DNA from: Pseudoalteromonas piscicida
GTDB lineage: Bacteria; Pseudomonadota; Gammaproteobacteria; Enterobacterales; Alteromonadaceae
Assembly: GCF_002208135.1 (NCBI RefSeq)
Contig: NZ_CP021646.1
Location: 2,110,001 to 2,174,000, forward strand
Length of the DNA stretch: 64,000 bases
Direction: 5' to 3'
The position numbers and the translations under genes were made by a program. The first letter of the stretch is position 1; each line of letters opens with the position of its first letter. The notes under the pieces were generated by a model. That model was not told the DNA's origin. It ran no database searches and worked only from the letters and a program-made list of their open reading frames with translations. This document shows, piece by piece, positions 36,078-44,359 of this stretch.

Positions 36078-36091
36078 TGACAACGCTGTCA
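36078..36091. promoter_or_regulatory. LacI-family operator, receptor-proximal site
   Basis: TGACAACGCTGTCA is a near-perfect dyad (TGACA / TGTCA around a CG centre) of LacI-family type, 57 bp before the TonB receptor start. The identical 14-mer occurs at 36391 and 40940. Its position fits overlap with the promoter. Confidence 0.8.
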
Positions 36092-36390
36092 TCTAATAAC
36101 AAACCATACACCCTAAATTACATATTCGCTACAATTTTTTTGGCCTGTTATTCAAAAAATATTTATATAGATATATATCTTATTGATAAATATAAACTTA
36201 AATATGACCAAGATATGGTTTGTTACAAAAACGATTGGAGAATAGCACAAAAAATTTTGCTGCTGTAGAGTTTTAAGATGGAATTGTCTCAATAAAGGGA
36301 CATTTTAATTATCTGAATACACACAAGGGGATGTGTATTCAATTCTCTCATCAAGCTTGGACAGAAGCTAAAGATGAGAATAAATATCAA

Positions 36391-36404
36391 TGACAACGCT
36401 GTCA
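36391..36404. promoter_or_regulatory. LacI-family operator, receptor-distal site
   Basis: A second exact TGACAACGCTGTCA, 370 bp upstream of the receptor gene and 313 bp from the proximal site start to start. It sits in AATGACAACGCTGTCATT, a slightly longer dyad. Two spaced sites could allow DNA looping. Confidence 0.75.
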
Positions 36405-36785
36405 TTATAGATTCATCTGTAAGTACTGTCTAGTTCTTTTAAGAGAATTTTTTATGACAAAGGCTTATAAAATCTACGATTAGCGAGTTAGCTATCACTA
36501 TCTTTTGCATAAATTTGAATACCCTATTACGGGACTTATTGATTTTCTAATGATCGTATATTGAATCAGTAAAATTTATTGCTTTTATTCGTAAGAAGTA
36601 AGAAGTAAGAAGTAAGAAGTAAGAAGTAAGAAGTAAGAAGTAAGAAGTAAGAAGTAAGAAGTAAGAAGTATTGTCGCTTCGAGCTTAATGTCCAGAGATA
36701 TTCAATCAGTTGACTCAAATAATCGAGACAAGGCCAGCTATCACGCCAGCCTTACATTTTACTGTTTCTAGTACATGCACTCGGG
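36405..36785. other. AT-rich gap between receptor regulatory region and pgl
   Basis: The gap upstream of the receptor and downstream of pgl has no supported gene. Apart from the two dyads listed above, the notable content is the heptamer repeat at 36591-36670. An imperfect hairpin near 36735-36758 (AAGG / CCTT based) may end the pgl transcript, but I could not make a convincing stem. Confidence 0.4.
36591..36670 (+). repeat. 7-bp tandem repeat (GTAAGAA x 11.4)
   Basis: Eleven perfect copies of GTAAGAA plus three more bases run for 80 bp with no mismatch. It lies in non-coding DNA, 116 bp downstream of pgl and about 570 bp upstream of the receptor gene. Perfect short tandem repeats of this kind usually change copy number by slippage. 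Confidence 0.98.
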
Positions 36786-37496
36786 TTACGGGCACCAGAA
36801 TACGGTCAAATTAATATCAGGATGATTTAATACAGCACGCAGTGGTACTTCATACTCTGAGCCGGGTTGTTTTGCCGCTTCATACACCGCTTTTTTTTCA
36901 TCACCAGAGATCAATAAAACAGCCGCTTTAGAATTAGCTATTCCTGCCAAAGACAAACTCATGCGCTCGGTGATCTCACCTGTCACTTCGCTTTGATGAG
37001 CATTAATTGCGCACACGGTGTTTGTGGTCGTTAATGCGTGTTCTAGGCCATTTGCACTTGGGAATAAACTCGCGGTATGACCATCTGGCCCCATTCCCAA
37101 AATAGTAACATCGAACGGTTTTTTCAACGCACCATAAGCAGACTCACATAGATCAGCGCCCTCTTCTGCTGACACTGCCGCATTCTTCATTGTTACAAAT
37201 CGAGCATTTGCCGCTTTGTCTTGCAGCAATGTCGACTTAATAAATGCTTCGTTAGACTTTTCGTGATCCGGTTCGACCCAACGTTCATCAACCATAGCAA
37301 CCGTAATTTTGTCCCAGCCTAGCTCAACACCAGAGAGGTGTCGATACGCTGGAGCCGGTGATGAACCACCAGACACTAACAGCACCGCTTCACCGTCTTG
37401 CTCAATACCTTGACTAAGCCCTGCTTGAAGTAGTTCTGCAAGCGCTGCTGTCATCTCGTCTTTGGAGTTGAAATTTCTTTCTGTCAACTGTGCCAT
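36786..37496 (-). CDS. pgl: 6-phosphogluconolactonase
   Basis: The 236-residue DevB-type enzyme hydrolyses 6-phosphogluconolactone, the second step of the oxidative pentose phosphate or Entner-Doudoroff entry. Signatures are LLVSGGSSPAPAYRHL, VDERWVEPDHEKSN and GMGPDGHTASLFP. The frame is open to 37571, but the ATG at 37496 overlaps the zwf stop (TAATG), gives the normal length and indicates translational coupling with zwf. Confidence 0.95.
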   Translation of the reverse strand: MAQLTERNFNSKDEMTAALAELLQAGLSQGIEQDGEAVLLVSGGSSPAPAYRHLSGVELGWDKITVAMVDERWVEPDHEKSNEAFIKSTLLQDKAANARFVTMKNAAVSAEEGADLCESAYGALKKPFDVTILGMGPDGHTASLFPSANGLEHALTTTNTVCAINAHQSEVTGEITERMSLSLAGIANSKAAVLLISGDEKKAVYEAAKQPGSEYEVPLRAVLNHPDINLTVFWCP

Positions 37497-38965
37497 TACG
37501 CCTGCTCTCCCGTGTTGAACCACACATGTTTGTTTTCTTCTAGCAGTTCGTCTGCATCTTCTGGACCCCAAGAGCCTGCACGATAAAGTGACGGTGCACC
37601 TTTACTCTGCCAGCGTTCAACGATTGGGTCGATCCACTGCCATGCTTGACGAACTTCATCACGGTGAATAAATAAAGCTGGATTATTTGCAGCAGCATCT
37701 AGCATTAAGCGCTTGTATGAATCTGAATGATAGCCATTGTTATACTTTTCACTCAATGAGATATTTAGCGTCACCGGCTCTAATTGCATTTCTAGGTTAT
37801 CTAGACGCTTCGACATCAGCGTTAACTGAATACTTTCTTCAGGTTGCAATCTGATCACCAAACGGTTTGGCTGAATTGGACCCGCCGCATCACCATAGAC
37901 GTTGTGAGAAACAGGCTTGTACTCAACCACAATTTCAGCACAGCGTTTTTTCATGCGCTTGCCTGTTCTTAAATAAAAAGGCACGCCAGACCAACGCCAG
38001 TTATCAATGTGAGCACGAATAGCAACAAATGTTTCTGTTGTACTTGACCCTTCGCCCAACTCTTCAAGATAGCCAGGTACTAGCTTACCTTCGAGGTCAC
38101 CAGGTACGTATTGACCACGCACAACATTGTTATCTACATCCGTATCAATTAGCGGTCTAAGCGCTTCCAATACTTTAAGCTTTTCAGTGCGAATGCTGTT
38201 GGCATTAAGTTTATGTGGTGACTCCATCGCAACTAAGCAAAGTAGTTGCAATAAGTGATTTTGCACCATATCACGAAGTGCGCCCGCTTTGTCGTAAAAG
38301 CCAGCTCGGCTTTCAAGACCTACTGTTTCAGAGATACTGATCTGAATATTATCAATGGTTTTTGCATCCCATAAATTCTCGAACAGTGCATTTGAAAACC
38401 TTAGCGCCATCAGGTTTTGAACCGTTTCTTTACCTAGGTAATGATCGATACGGAATACTTGTTCTTCCGAGAAGAACTCGCCAATTTTGGCATTGATTTC
38501 TTCTGCAGATTTACCGCAGTAACCAATAGGCTTTTCAACAACCACACGTGATTGTTCAGTGATTAGTCCTTTGATTGATAGTAGCTCACAACAACGGCCA
38601 TAAACCGCAGGAGGGAGAGATAAATAGAATACACGGGACTTATCTTCCCCGTCTGCCAACATATTCTTTAGCGTATCCCAATGTTCGTCTTCTTCAGTAA
38701 CGTTGACTACCACAGGTACTAAAAACTGTTCAAATGCGGACCAATCTTTTTTGTTGTATTCGCCTTTGCCAAGGTGAGTTTGTAATGCGAGATGTGCCGT
38801 TTCGATAAATTCTTGTTGTTTGTTTTGTTCACGAACGGTCGGTAAGATGCGAGTGCCTTCAGGTAAGTTACCTTCTTGATATGCACGATACAAAGCAGGT
38901 AGGAGTTTGCGAAGTGCTAAATCGCCTCCCCCACCAAAAATTACGATGTCAAAAGGATTAAGCAT
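37496..38965 (-). CDS. zwf: glucose-6-phosphate 1-dehydrogenase
   Basis: The 489-residue enzyme oxidises glucose 6-phosphate to 6-phosphogluconolactone with NADP. The nucleotide-binding loop is FGGGGDLALRKLLPAL, the active-site signature is RIDHYLGKE, and VEKPIGYCGKSAEEIN follows family order. Length is typical. It is coupled to pgl by a one-base stop/start overlap. The leader contains a small GCGTGC / GCACGC hairpin. pgi lies upstream on the same strand, 231 bp away, with a large hairpin between, so the three may be partly co-transcribed. No HexR-like site (TGTAAT dyad) is evident. Confidence 0.97.
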   Translation of the reverse strand: MLNPFDIVIFGGGGDLALRKLLPALYRAYQEGNLPEGTRILPTVREQNKQQEFIETAHLALQTHLGKGEYNKKDWSAFEQFLVPVVVNVTEEDEHWDTLKNMLADGEDKSRVFYLSLPPAVYGRCCELLSIKGLITEQSRVVVEKPIGYCGKSAEEINAKIGEFFSEEQVFRIDHYLGKETVQNLMALRFSNALFENLWDAKTIDNIQISISETVGLESRAGFYDKAGALRDMVQNHLLQLLCLVAMESPHKLNANSIRTEKLKVLEALRPLIDTDVDNNVVRGQYVPGDLEGKLVPGYLEELGEGSSTTETFVAIRAHIDNWRWSGVPFYLRTGKRMKKRCAEIVVEYKPVSHNVYGDAAGPIQPNRLVIRLQPEESIQLTLMSKRLDNLEMQLEPVTLNISLSEKYNNGYHSDSYKRLMLDAAANNPALFIHRDEVRQAWQWIDPIVERWQSKGAPSLYRAGSWGPEDADELLEENKHVWFNTGEQA

Positions 38966-39096
38966 AATTCACTCTCATTAGGTTGGGCGTGCACTACAAG
39001 CACGCAGTGTTTATTCGATTTGGAGCCACTCCAAAGCCTACCAAACTCATTGTGTAACGGGTGATGATTTCGATTACAATGCGCTAGTAAATGAGT

Positions 39097-39139
39097 CTTA
39101 GAAACCTGTATTTCCTCTCACAAAAATACAGGTTCTAAG
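39097..39139. repeat. long hairpin between pgi and zwf
   Basis: CTTAGAAACCTGTATTT (39097-39113) pairs with AAATACAGGTTCTAAG (39124-39139), a 16-bp stem with one bulged base and a 10-nt loop. There is no T run on the minus strand, so it is not a standard terminator. It could stabilise mRNA ends or bind a regulator upstream of zwf. Confidence 0.6.
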
Positions 39140-39196
39140 TACTCCAGCGCTACCCGTTCAAAGGTATTCTGTTTACTTCAAGTTCCACTCGAAGTA

Positions 39197-40843
39197 TTAA
39201 TTCGTTCTCTTTTGCTTGTAATAAGCGATTAGACCCGCTGTTGAGCTATCATGAGGGTTAGAAACGCCTTCTTGCGTTAGTTCAGCTTCAATATTTGATG
39301 CCAGTCCTTTACCAAGCTCAACACCCCACTGGTCAAATGAACACACATCCAAAATGATGCCTTGGCAGAAAATTTTGTGTTCATACAAGGCAATTAGTCG
39401 GCCCACAGCTTTCGCATCTACCTTATCTAAGATAAATGAAGAGGTTGGACGGTTACCTTGGTGTATTTTATGCGGGATCAACTTGTCGATTTCCGCATCC
39501 GACTTACCTTTAGCCGTTAAATCTTCACGAACCTGCTGTGCATCTACACCCGTCATCATTGCTTCCGTTTGCGCGAAGAAGTTAGACAGTAAAATATCGT
39601 GATGCTGGCCTACTTTGTTTTGCGGTTCAATTGAAGCGATAAAATCAGCCGGTACAATCACATTACCTTGGTGTAAACACTGGTAAAAAGCGTGCTGGCC
39701 ATTTATCCCTGTCATGCCCCAAATAATTGGAACAGTCGTATAGTTTACCTGCTCTCCTGCAAAAGTAACATGCTTACCATTACTTTCCATTTCACCTTGT
39801 TGTAAATACGCAGGCAGCATATGAAGCGCCTGATCATAAGGCAAAATCGCTTGTGCTTGATACCCTAAGAAGCTGGTATTCCAAACACTGAGTAACGCCA
39901 TCAACAGTGGAATATTGTCTTCGTTGTTTGCCGTTTTAAAGTGCTCATCAATTTCAAACGCACCTTCAAGCACTTCGACAAACTTATCGAAGCCTAGATA
40001 AAGTGCAATTGGTAACCCTATCGCGCTCCAAAGCGAGAAACGACCACCAACCCAGTCCCACATCGTAAACACGTTATCATCGCTAATACCAAACGCTCTG
40101 GTCTTCTCAAGGTTGGTGCTCACCGCAACAAAATGCTTGGCGATTGCTGTTTTATCATTTGCAGCATTCAAAAACCACTCAACGGCAGTCTTTGCATTAG
40201 TCATGGTTTCAGAGGTCGTGAAGGTTTTTGATGACACAACAAACAAGGTGGTTTCTGCGTCCAAACCTTTTAGTACTGAAGCAATCTGTACACCGTCAAC
40301 ATTCGAAACATAATGCACGTTTAGCGTGTCATCTGCATACGCGGCTAGCGCATCAGTTACCATTTGCGGACCTAAGTTAGAACCACCAACGCCAATCGCA
40401 ACCACATCTTTTACAGCTTTGCCTGTATACCCTTGCCACTCACCTGAGCGAACTCGGTTACTAAATACTTGTAGTTTTTCTAATTCCGCATTGACTTGTT
40501 CGGTAACGTTGACACCATCTACATAGATAGGTGTATTAGCACGGTTGCGCAGCGCCGTATGTAAAACCGCTCTGTCCTCGGTGATATTTATTTTTTCACC
40601 GGAGAACATTTTTTCTCGCCAAAGCGCGATATCACTCTCTTTTGCGAGCTGCATCATCTCAGAGAATGTTTGGTCGTCAATGCGTTGCTTGGAAAAGTCG
40701 AACAATACACCTGAGATTTGACGAGAAAACTTTTCAAACCTTTGTGCATCATTTGCAAACATCGTTTTTAAATGCTGCTGCTCTACTCGCTGCGCAGAGC
40801 TACTGAGCTTTTGCCAACTATCCAAATCTACACGACCACCCAT
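39197..40843 (-). CDS. pgi: glucose-6-phosphate isomerase
   Basis: The 548-residue enzyme interconverts glucose 6-phosphate and fructose 6-phosphate. Signatures are GVGGSNLGPQMVTDAL, SSKTFTTSETMTNAKT, the GGRFSLWSAIGLPIAL loop (PGI signature 1 region) and the C-terminal FDQWGVELGKGLA. Length equals the E. coli enzyme (549). The ATG start is 97 bp from a LacI-type operator. It heads pgi-zwf-pgl on the minus strand, divergent from the LacI regulator gene, which strongly suggests control by it. Confidence 0.97.
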   Translation of the reverse strand: MGGRVDLDSWQKLSSSAQRVEQQHLKTMFANDAQRFEKFSRQISGVLFDFSKQRIDDQTFSEMMQLAKESDIALWREKMFSGEKINITEDRAVLHTALRNRANTPIYVDGVNVTEQVNAELEKLQVFSNRVRSGEWQGYTGKAVKDVVAIGVGGSNLGPQMVTDALAAYADDTLNVHYVSNVDGVQIASVLKGLDAETTLFVVSSKTFTTSETMTNAKTAVEWFLNAANDKTAIAKHFVAVSTNLEKTRAFGISDDNVFTMWDWVGGRFSLWSAIGLPIALYLGFDKFVEVLEGAFEIDEHFKTANNEDNIPLLMALLSVWNTSFLGYQAQAILPYDQALHMLPAYLQQGEMESNGKHVTFAGEQVNYTTVPIIWGMTGINGQHAFYQCLHQGNVIVPADFIASIEPQNKVGQHHDILLSNFFAQTEAMMTGVDAQQVREDLTAKGKSDAEIDKLIPHKIHQGNRPTSSFILDKVDAKAVGRLIALYEHKIFCQGIILDVCSFDQWGVELGKGLASNIEAELTQEGVSNPHDSSTAGLIAYYKQKRTN

Positions 40844-41225
40844 TACATATTCCCCTAAGACGTAAGTGATTGTTAGTTACCTTACTTTTCAGGTAGTAAC
40901 AACAAAGAAACATTATTAAACAAGCACATTATGTCAAAATGACAACGCTGTCAAATTGCTTCTTTTCAATTTTACATTGCGAATAATAACCTAAAATAAA
41001 ATTTTTGACACCGGTATCATTCATTTATTTCTGCGAATTGTAGTGCTAAATTCTGTACTTATTAGATAGACTAAGAAAAACAGATGATCCTTTTATTAAG
41101 CCAATAGTCGACTTAGCAGCTAAATATCACAGAAATTGGGCGCTAGCTTCTGCATACATAAAGCGCTACTATTCCTCTGTGCTTAATAATGATCGATACA
41201 GACCTGTAAATAGAAGAACAATTAC
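40844..41225. other. divergent promoter region pgi / LacI gene
   Basis: This 382-bp region is AT-rich and has no supported gene. It contains one operator (40940-40953), well placed for pgi and 272 bp upstream of the regulator start, so autoregulation is possible. No other clear dyad is seen. Confidence 0.6.
40940..40953. promoter_or_regulatory. LacI-family operator upstream of pgi
   Basis: An exact third copy of TGACAACGCTGTCA, 97 bp before the pgi start and in the intergenic region shared with the LacI-family gene. Three identical copies within 5 kb make chance unlikely. Confidence 0.8.
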
Positions 41226-42263
41226 ATGAAAGTCACTATTAATGATGTTGCCAAGCTAGCTGGCGTATCTATGAAAACCGTATCGCGGGTAATCAATAAA
41301 GAACCTTCGGTTAGAAAAAAAACTTACGATCAAGTAATGCAGGCTGTAAAAGAGCTTAATTATCAGCCTAATATTGCTGCAAGAAACTTGGCTGGTACTT
41401 CTTCATTTGCGATTGGCTTAGTCTACGACAACCCCAATGCGTATTATGTCATTGATATGCAAAATGGCGTGTTATCTCGCTGTAGAGACGAAGGGTATGA
41501 ACTCGTCATCCACCCCTGTGAATCCAATTCGGAAAATATGGCTGAAGAGTTTGTCACTATGATCAAACGCTCACGTCTCGCGGGTTTGGTCTTGACTCCT
41601 CCTCTATCCGAGCAACAAACCATTATTGATATGCTAGATGAGCTGGGCATTCATTACGTGCGTCTACTTTCAGGCCGAGCGCAAGAAGCAAAAAATAGTG
41701 CAAATAACTGTATTTTTGTTGATGACTATGCCGCCGCCTATGAAATTACCGAGCATTTGATCCAACTTGGACATAAAAAAATTGCTTTTGTACTTGGCGA
41801 CGAAGAACATAAATCAACTGCAGAGCGACTAGCTGGATATCGAGATGCGCTGAAAGCCCATGACATCAAGCAAGACGATACACTGCTCTATCACGGCACG
41901 TACTCATTTGAATCTGGGGTAAAAGGCGCTAAAGCGCTGCTGGCCGATGGTAATCCAAAGCAAATTACTGCGATTTTAGGTGGTAACGATGAGGTTGCAG
42001 CTGGGGCTTTATTTGCTGCGCGGCTGATGAATATAGAGATCCCCGGTCAATTGTCTATTAGTGGGTTCGAAGACTCTCCATTCTCCCGCCAAACTTGGCC
42101 TAAGCTTACGACTGCACATCAGGCTAACAACATTATTTCTGAACATGCTGCTCGTTTGTTGTTTTCTAAAACGCGTGGGCATAGAAAAAATGATAAAGAA
42201 GTCTCACATGTATTCACACCGAGTATGGTGGTTCGTGAAAGCACAGGTAGAGTCACACAATAG
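41226..42263 (+). CDS. LacI-family transcriptional regulator
   Basis: A 345-residue regulator with the LacI helix-turn-helix at the N-terminus (INDVAKLAGVSMKTVSRVIN), a hinge (NIAARNLAG) and a periplasmic-binding-protein-like sugar domain (FAIGLVYDNPNAYYV start, ISGFEDSPFSRQTWPKLTT end). It is divergent from pgi, and an operator-like dyad lies between them. The same dyad is upstream of the TonB receptor. It is therefore the probable repressor or activator of both units, with a sugar or sugar-phosphate effector; the effector is unknown. Confidence 0.92.
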   Translation: MKVTINDVAKLAGVSMKTVSRVINKEPSVRKKTYDQVMQAVKELNYQPNIAARNLAGTSSFAIGLVYDNPNAYYVIDMQNGVLSRCRDEGYELVIHPCESNSENMAEEFVTMIKRSRLAGLVLTPPLSEQQTIIDMLDELGIHYVRLLSGRAQEAKNSANNCIFVDDYAAAYEITEHLIQLGHKKIAFVLGDEEHKSTAERLAGYRDALKAHDIKQDDTLLYHGTYSFESGVKGAKALLADGNPKQITAILGGNDEVAAGALFAARLMNIEIPGQLSISGFEDSPFSRQTWPKLTTAHQANNIISEHAARLLFSKTRGHRKNDKEVSHVFTPSMVVRESTGRVTQ

Positions 42264-42274
42264 CAGTACATTTA

Positions 42275-42300
42275 GCTAGTCGGCGCTTGAGCCGACTAGC
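42275..42300. terminator. hairpin between convergent LacI and PerM-like genes
   Basis: A 10-bp perfect stem GCTAGTCGGC / GCCGACTAGC has a 6-nt loop, 12 bp after the regulator stop. T runs are absent on both sides, so termination strength is uncertain. Confidence 0.55.
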
Positions 42301-42315
42301 ATCAAAAATTCCTTA

Positions 42316-43383
42316 CTATTTCGCCAATAACTCTTCGTTTTTACTTGACCATGCATTGATCAGCGCTTTAACGAGAGATGCAAGTGGAATGGCAAAGAAC
42401 ACGCCCCAAAAACCCCATAAACCACCAAAAAATAATACTGCAACAATGATATAAACAGGGTTGAGGTCTACCGCTTCGGAAAACAATAAAGGCACTAAAA
42501 CATTACCATCTAATGCTTGAATAATGCCGTACGCGATGAGGATTGTCCAAAATTCTGGCGCAAGACCAAATTGAAACAACGCAACTGCGGCAACAGGTAA
42601 CGTAACCAGCGCGGCACCAATAAATGGAATAAGTACAGAGAATCCAACCAATGTTCCCAGTAGCGCGGCATAACGTAAATCAAAAATAGAAAAGGTTACA
42701 AAACTCACCAAGCCAACAATGACAATCTCAAAAACTTTACCACGAATATAATTCATAATTTGTTGATCCATCTCGTGCCACACTTGTGAAATAAGCTTTC
42801 TGTCCTTGGGTATGATTTTTGAAATTCCAGATGTAAGCTCTGACTTGTCTTTCAACATGAAAAAAGCAAGCAGCGGTACTAGAACCAAGTAAATCATCCA
42901 TGCAACCACGTCTTTTAATGAAGTTAATGAGGCTGAGACAATGACTTCACCAAGCTCTAGTAACTTGCTTTCCACCGAGCTCACAATGGCTTGTACTTGT
43001 GTTGTAGAGATCAGAGTCGGATAGTATTCAGGTAAATGTAAAAGGAAGTCTTTACCCTCTTCGACCATGGTTGGGCTTTCTTGGAGCAGATTACTTAATT
43101 GTTGCCACAGAACAGGAACAATACCAAATACCAGCCCCAAAGCGACGCCCACAAATACCGCCATTACAACCACTGCTGATAACATCCTACTGCCAGTCAC
43201 TCGGGTTAGCTTGCTCACCGGCCACTCCAGTAAATAGGCGATCACAATTGCCACCAGTACCGGCATGACGTAACTACCAAAAAAGTACAGTAAAGCAACC
43301 GTGGCAACCAGCATCAGCAATAGAGTGACGGAATGTGGATCTGAAAACTTTTTGATATACCACGCTTTTACTAACTCAAACAT
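42316..43383 (-). CDS. AI-2E/PerM-family membrane protein
   Basis: A 355-residue polytopic inner-membrane protein of the AI-2E transporter (PerM/YfgO) family. Hydrophobic helices flank long amphipathic stretches, with family-typical VLIPFIGAALVTLPVA, QALDGNVLVPLLFSEAVDLNPV and FWGVFFAIPLASLVKALI. Members variously export autoinducer-2 or act as Na+/H+ antiporters, so the substrate is open. The open frame extends upstream, but the ATG at 43383 sits 8 bp inside the TusA-like gene, indicating coupling. perM lies next to bepA in E. coli as here, supporting orthology. Confidence 0.9.
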   Translation of the reverse strand: MFELVKAWYIKKFSDPHSVTLLLMLVATVALLYFFGSYVMPVLVAIVIAYLLEWPVSKLTRVTGSRMLSAVVVMAVFVGVALGLVFGIVPVLWQQLSNLLQESPTMVEEGKDFLLHLPEYYPTLISTTQVQAIVSSVESKLLELGEVIVSASLTSLKDVVAWMIYLVLVPLLAFFMLKDKSELTSGISKIIPKDRKLISQVWHEMDQQIMNYIRGKVFEIVIVGLVSFVTFSIFDLRYAALLGTLVGFSVLIPFIGAALVTLPVAAVALFQFGLAPEFWTILIAYGIIQALDGNVLVPLLFSEAVDLNPVYIIVAVLFFGGLWGFWGVFFAIPLASLVKALINAWSSKNEELLAK

Positions 43384-43642
43384 CCATGATCTCCAAACAC
43401 ACTTCACCACTCTCAATTTCAATAATTCGGTAACTCACCGAGTTACCATCCAAATACTTTTTTATGTCTAACAAGCTTTGATCCTGACTCATCAGCAATT
43501 TTAGTTTGCCTAGAGTATAGTCATGGCGCTTTAACCGCCACTTAAACTGAACAAATAATGCAGGACAGGTAAATTCTCGTAGATCATGCACAAATTTTAT
43601 AGTTTCGTCTCCACACAAATCACTCAATGCGGTAGCCCTCAA
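43376..43642 (-). CDS. TusA/SirA-like sulfurtransferase-type protein
   Basis: An 88-residue protein with the TusA fold signature DLREFTCPALFVQFKWRLKR. The conserved Cys-Pro pair of TusA is present at about 27-28. TusA proteins relay sulfur to tRNA or cofactors, but this divergent family, often before perM-like genes in Vibrio and Alteromonadales, has no known target. The frame starts at a TTG (43642) without a strong ribosome site; a later TTG or GTG is possible. Its stop overlaps the downstream gene by 8 bp. Confidence 0.72.
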   Translation of the reverse strand: MRATALSDLCGDETIKFVHDLREFTCPALFVQFKWRLKRHDYTLGKLKLLMSQDQSLLDIKKYLDGNSVSYRIIEIESGEVCLEIMDV

Positions 43643-43692
43643 GGCGTTGATGGTTTATTCTTAATAGCATACTCTACTTCTTGGGAATCTTA

Positions 43693-44358
43693 ATGCCAGG
43701 CGTTAATAATAAGGCCCGATTGCCAGCCAATCCAACACTAAAAGAAATAAATTGGTACAAAAAGCAAATTAATTGGGGTGAACTTCCACCTTTTTATCAC
43801 CTTGTGGCCTCAGCAGTAAGCGAATGTGAAGGTCTGCTCCATCACGGCTTTGACAATGCAGTAAAACGCTTGCTAGATAAGCGAAACTGGAACATAGAGC
43901 TATTAGGTGGTTATGAAGATGACCGTGGCATAATCCACTGTGACAATAAACCTCAAATAGCTTTACATCAAGCATTTACTGACAGAGGCTTTGAGCTTTG
44001 GGCTTACCCAATAGCCAAAGGCACAAAGATTGATGCTTATGTAAAAGACAATCGTTTTTTAGAGTTTCAAGTATGGGATCCTCATACGATGAAAAACTTA
44101 CTGCGCATCAATCAACTCCATAAGTTTATTGCGTTTTACTTTGAGCGCGGCGATATAGCAGACAAAGCTCTGATACTTCATGCACATAAAGTGCTACATA
44201 TGACAGTAACGTTTTTAAAAAAAGAATTGAACATCACCAGCGTTGATGGAGTCTCAATAAAAGATTTTTACCAACTTTGCGAAAAAGATGCTCGAGCATG
44301 CATTGACGAAGTCGACTTAGCTAGGATCATGCTCGGAGAAGACCTTAAAAGGGATTAA
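43693..44358 (+). CDS. conserved-looking protein of unknown function upstream of bepA
   Basis: I do not recognise this 221-residue soluble protein. It has no signal peptide or membrane span. The ATG at 43693 with GGGA 7 nt upstream is preferred over a TTG at 43681. Aromatic and His-rich stretches (PPFYHLVASAVSECEGLLHH, AYPIAKGTKIDAYVKDN) occur, and the C-terminal half is helical. It ends 1 bp before the bepA ATG, so the two are surely co-transcribed and perhaps translationally coupled, suggesting a role linked to envelope quality control. This is inference from context only. Confidence 0.75.
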   Translation: MPGVNNKARLPANPTLKEINWYKKQINWGELPPFYHLVASAVSECEGLLHHGFDNAVKRLLDKRNWNIELLGGYEDDRGIIHCDNKPQIALHQAFTDRGFELWAYPIAKGTKIDAYVKDNRFLEFQVWDPHTMKNLLRINQLHKFIAFYFERGDIADKALILHAHKVLHMTVTFLKKELNITSVDGVSIKDFYQLCEKDARACIDEVDLARIMLGEDLKRD

Positions 44359-44359
44359 A

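Noticed and set aside
36591..36670. CRISPR-like repeat array
   Set aside because: The 7-bp units are contiguous with no spacers, so this is a simple tandem repeat.
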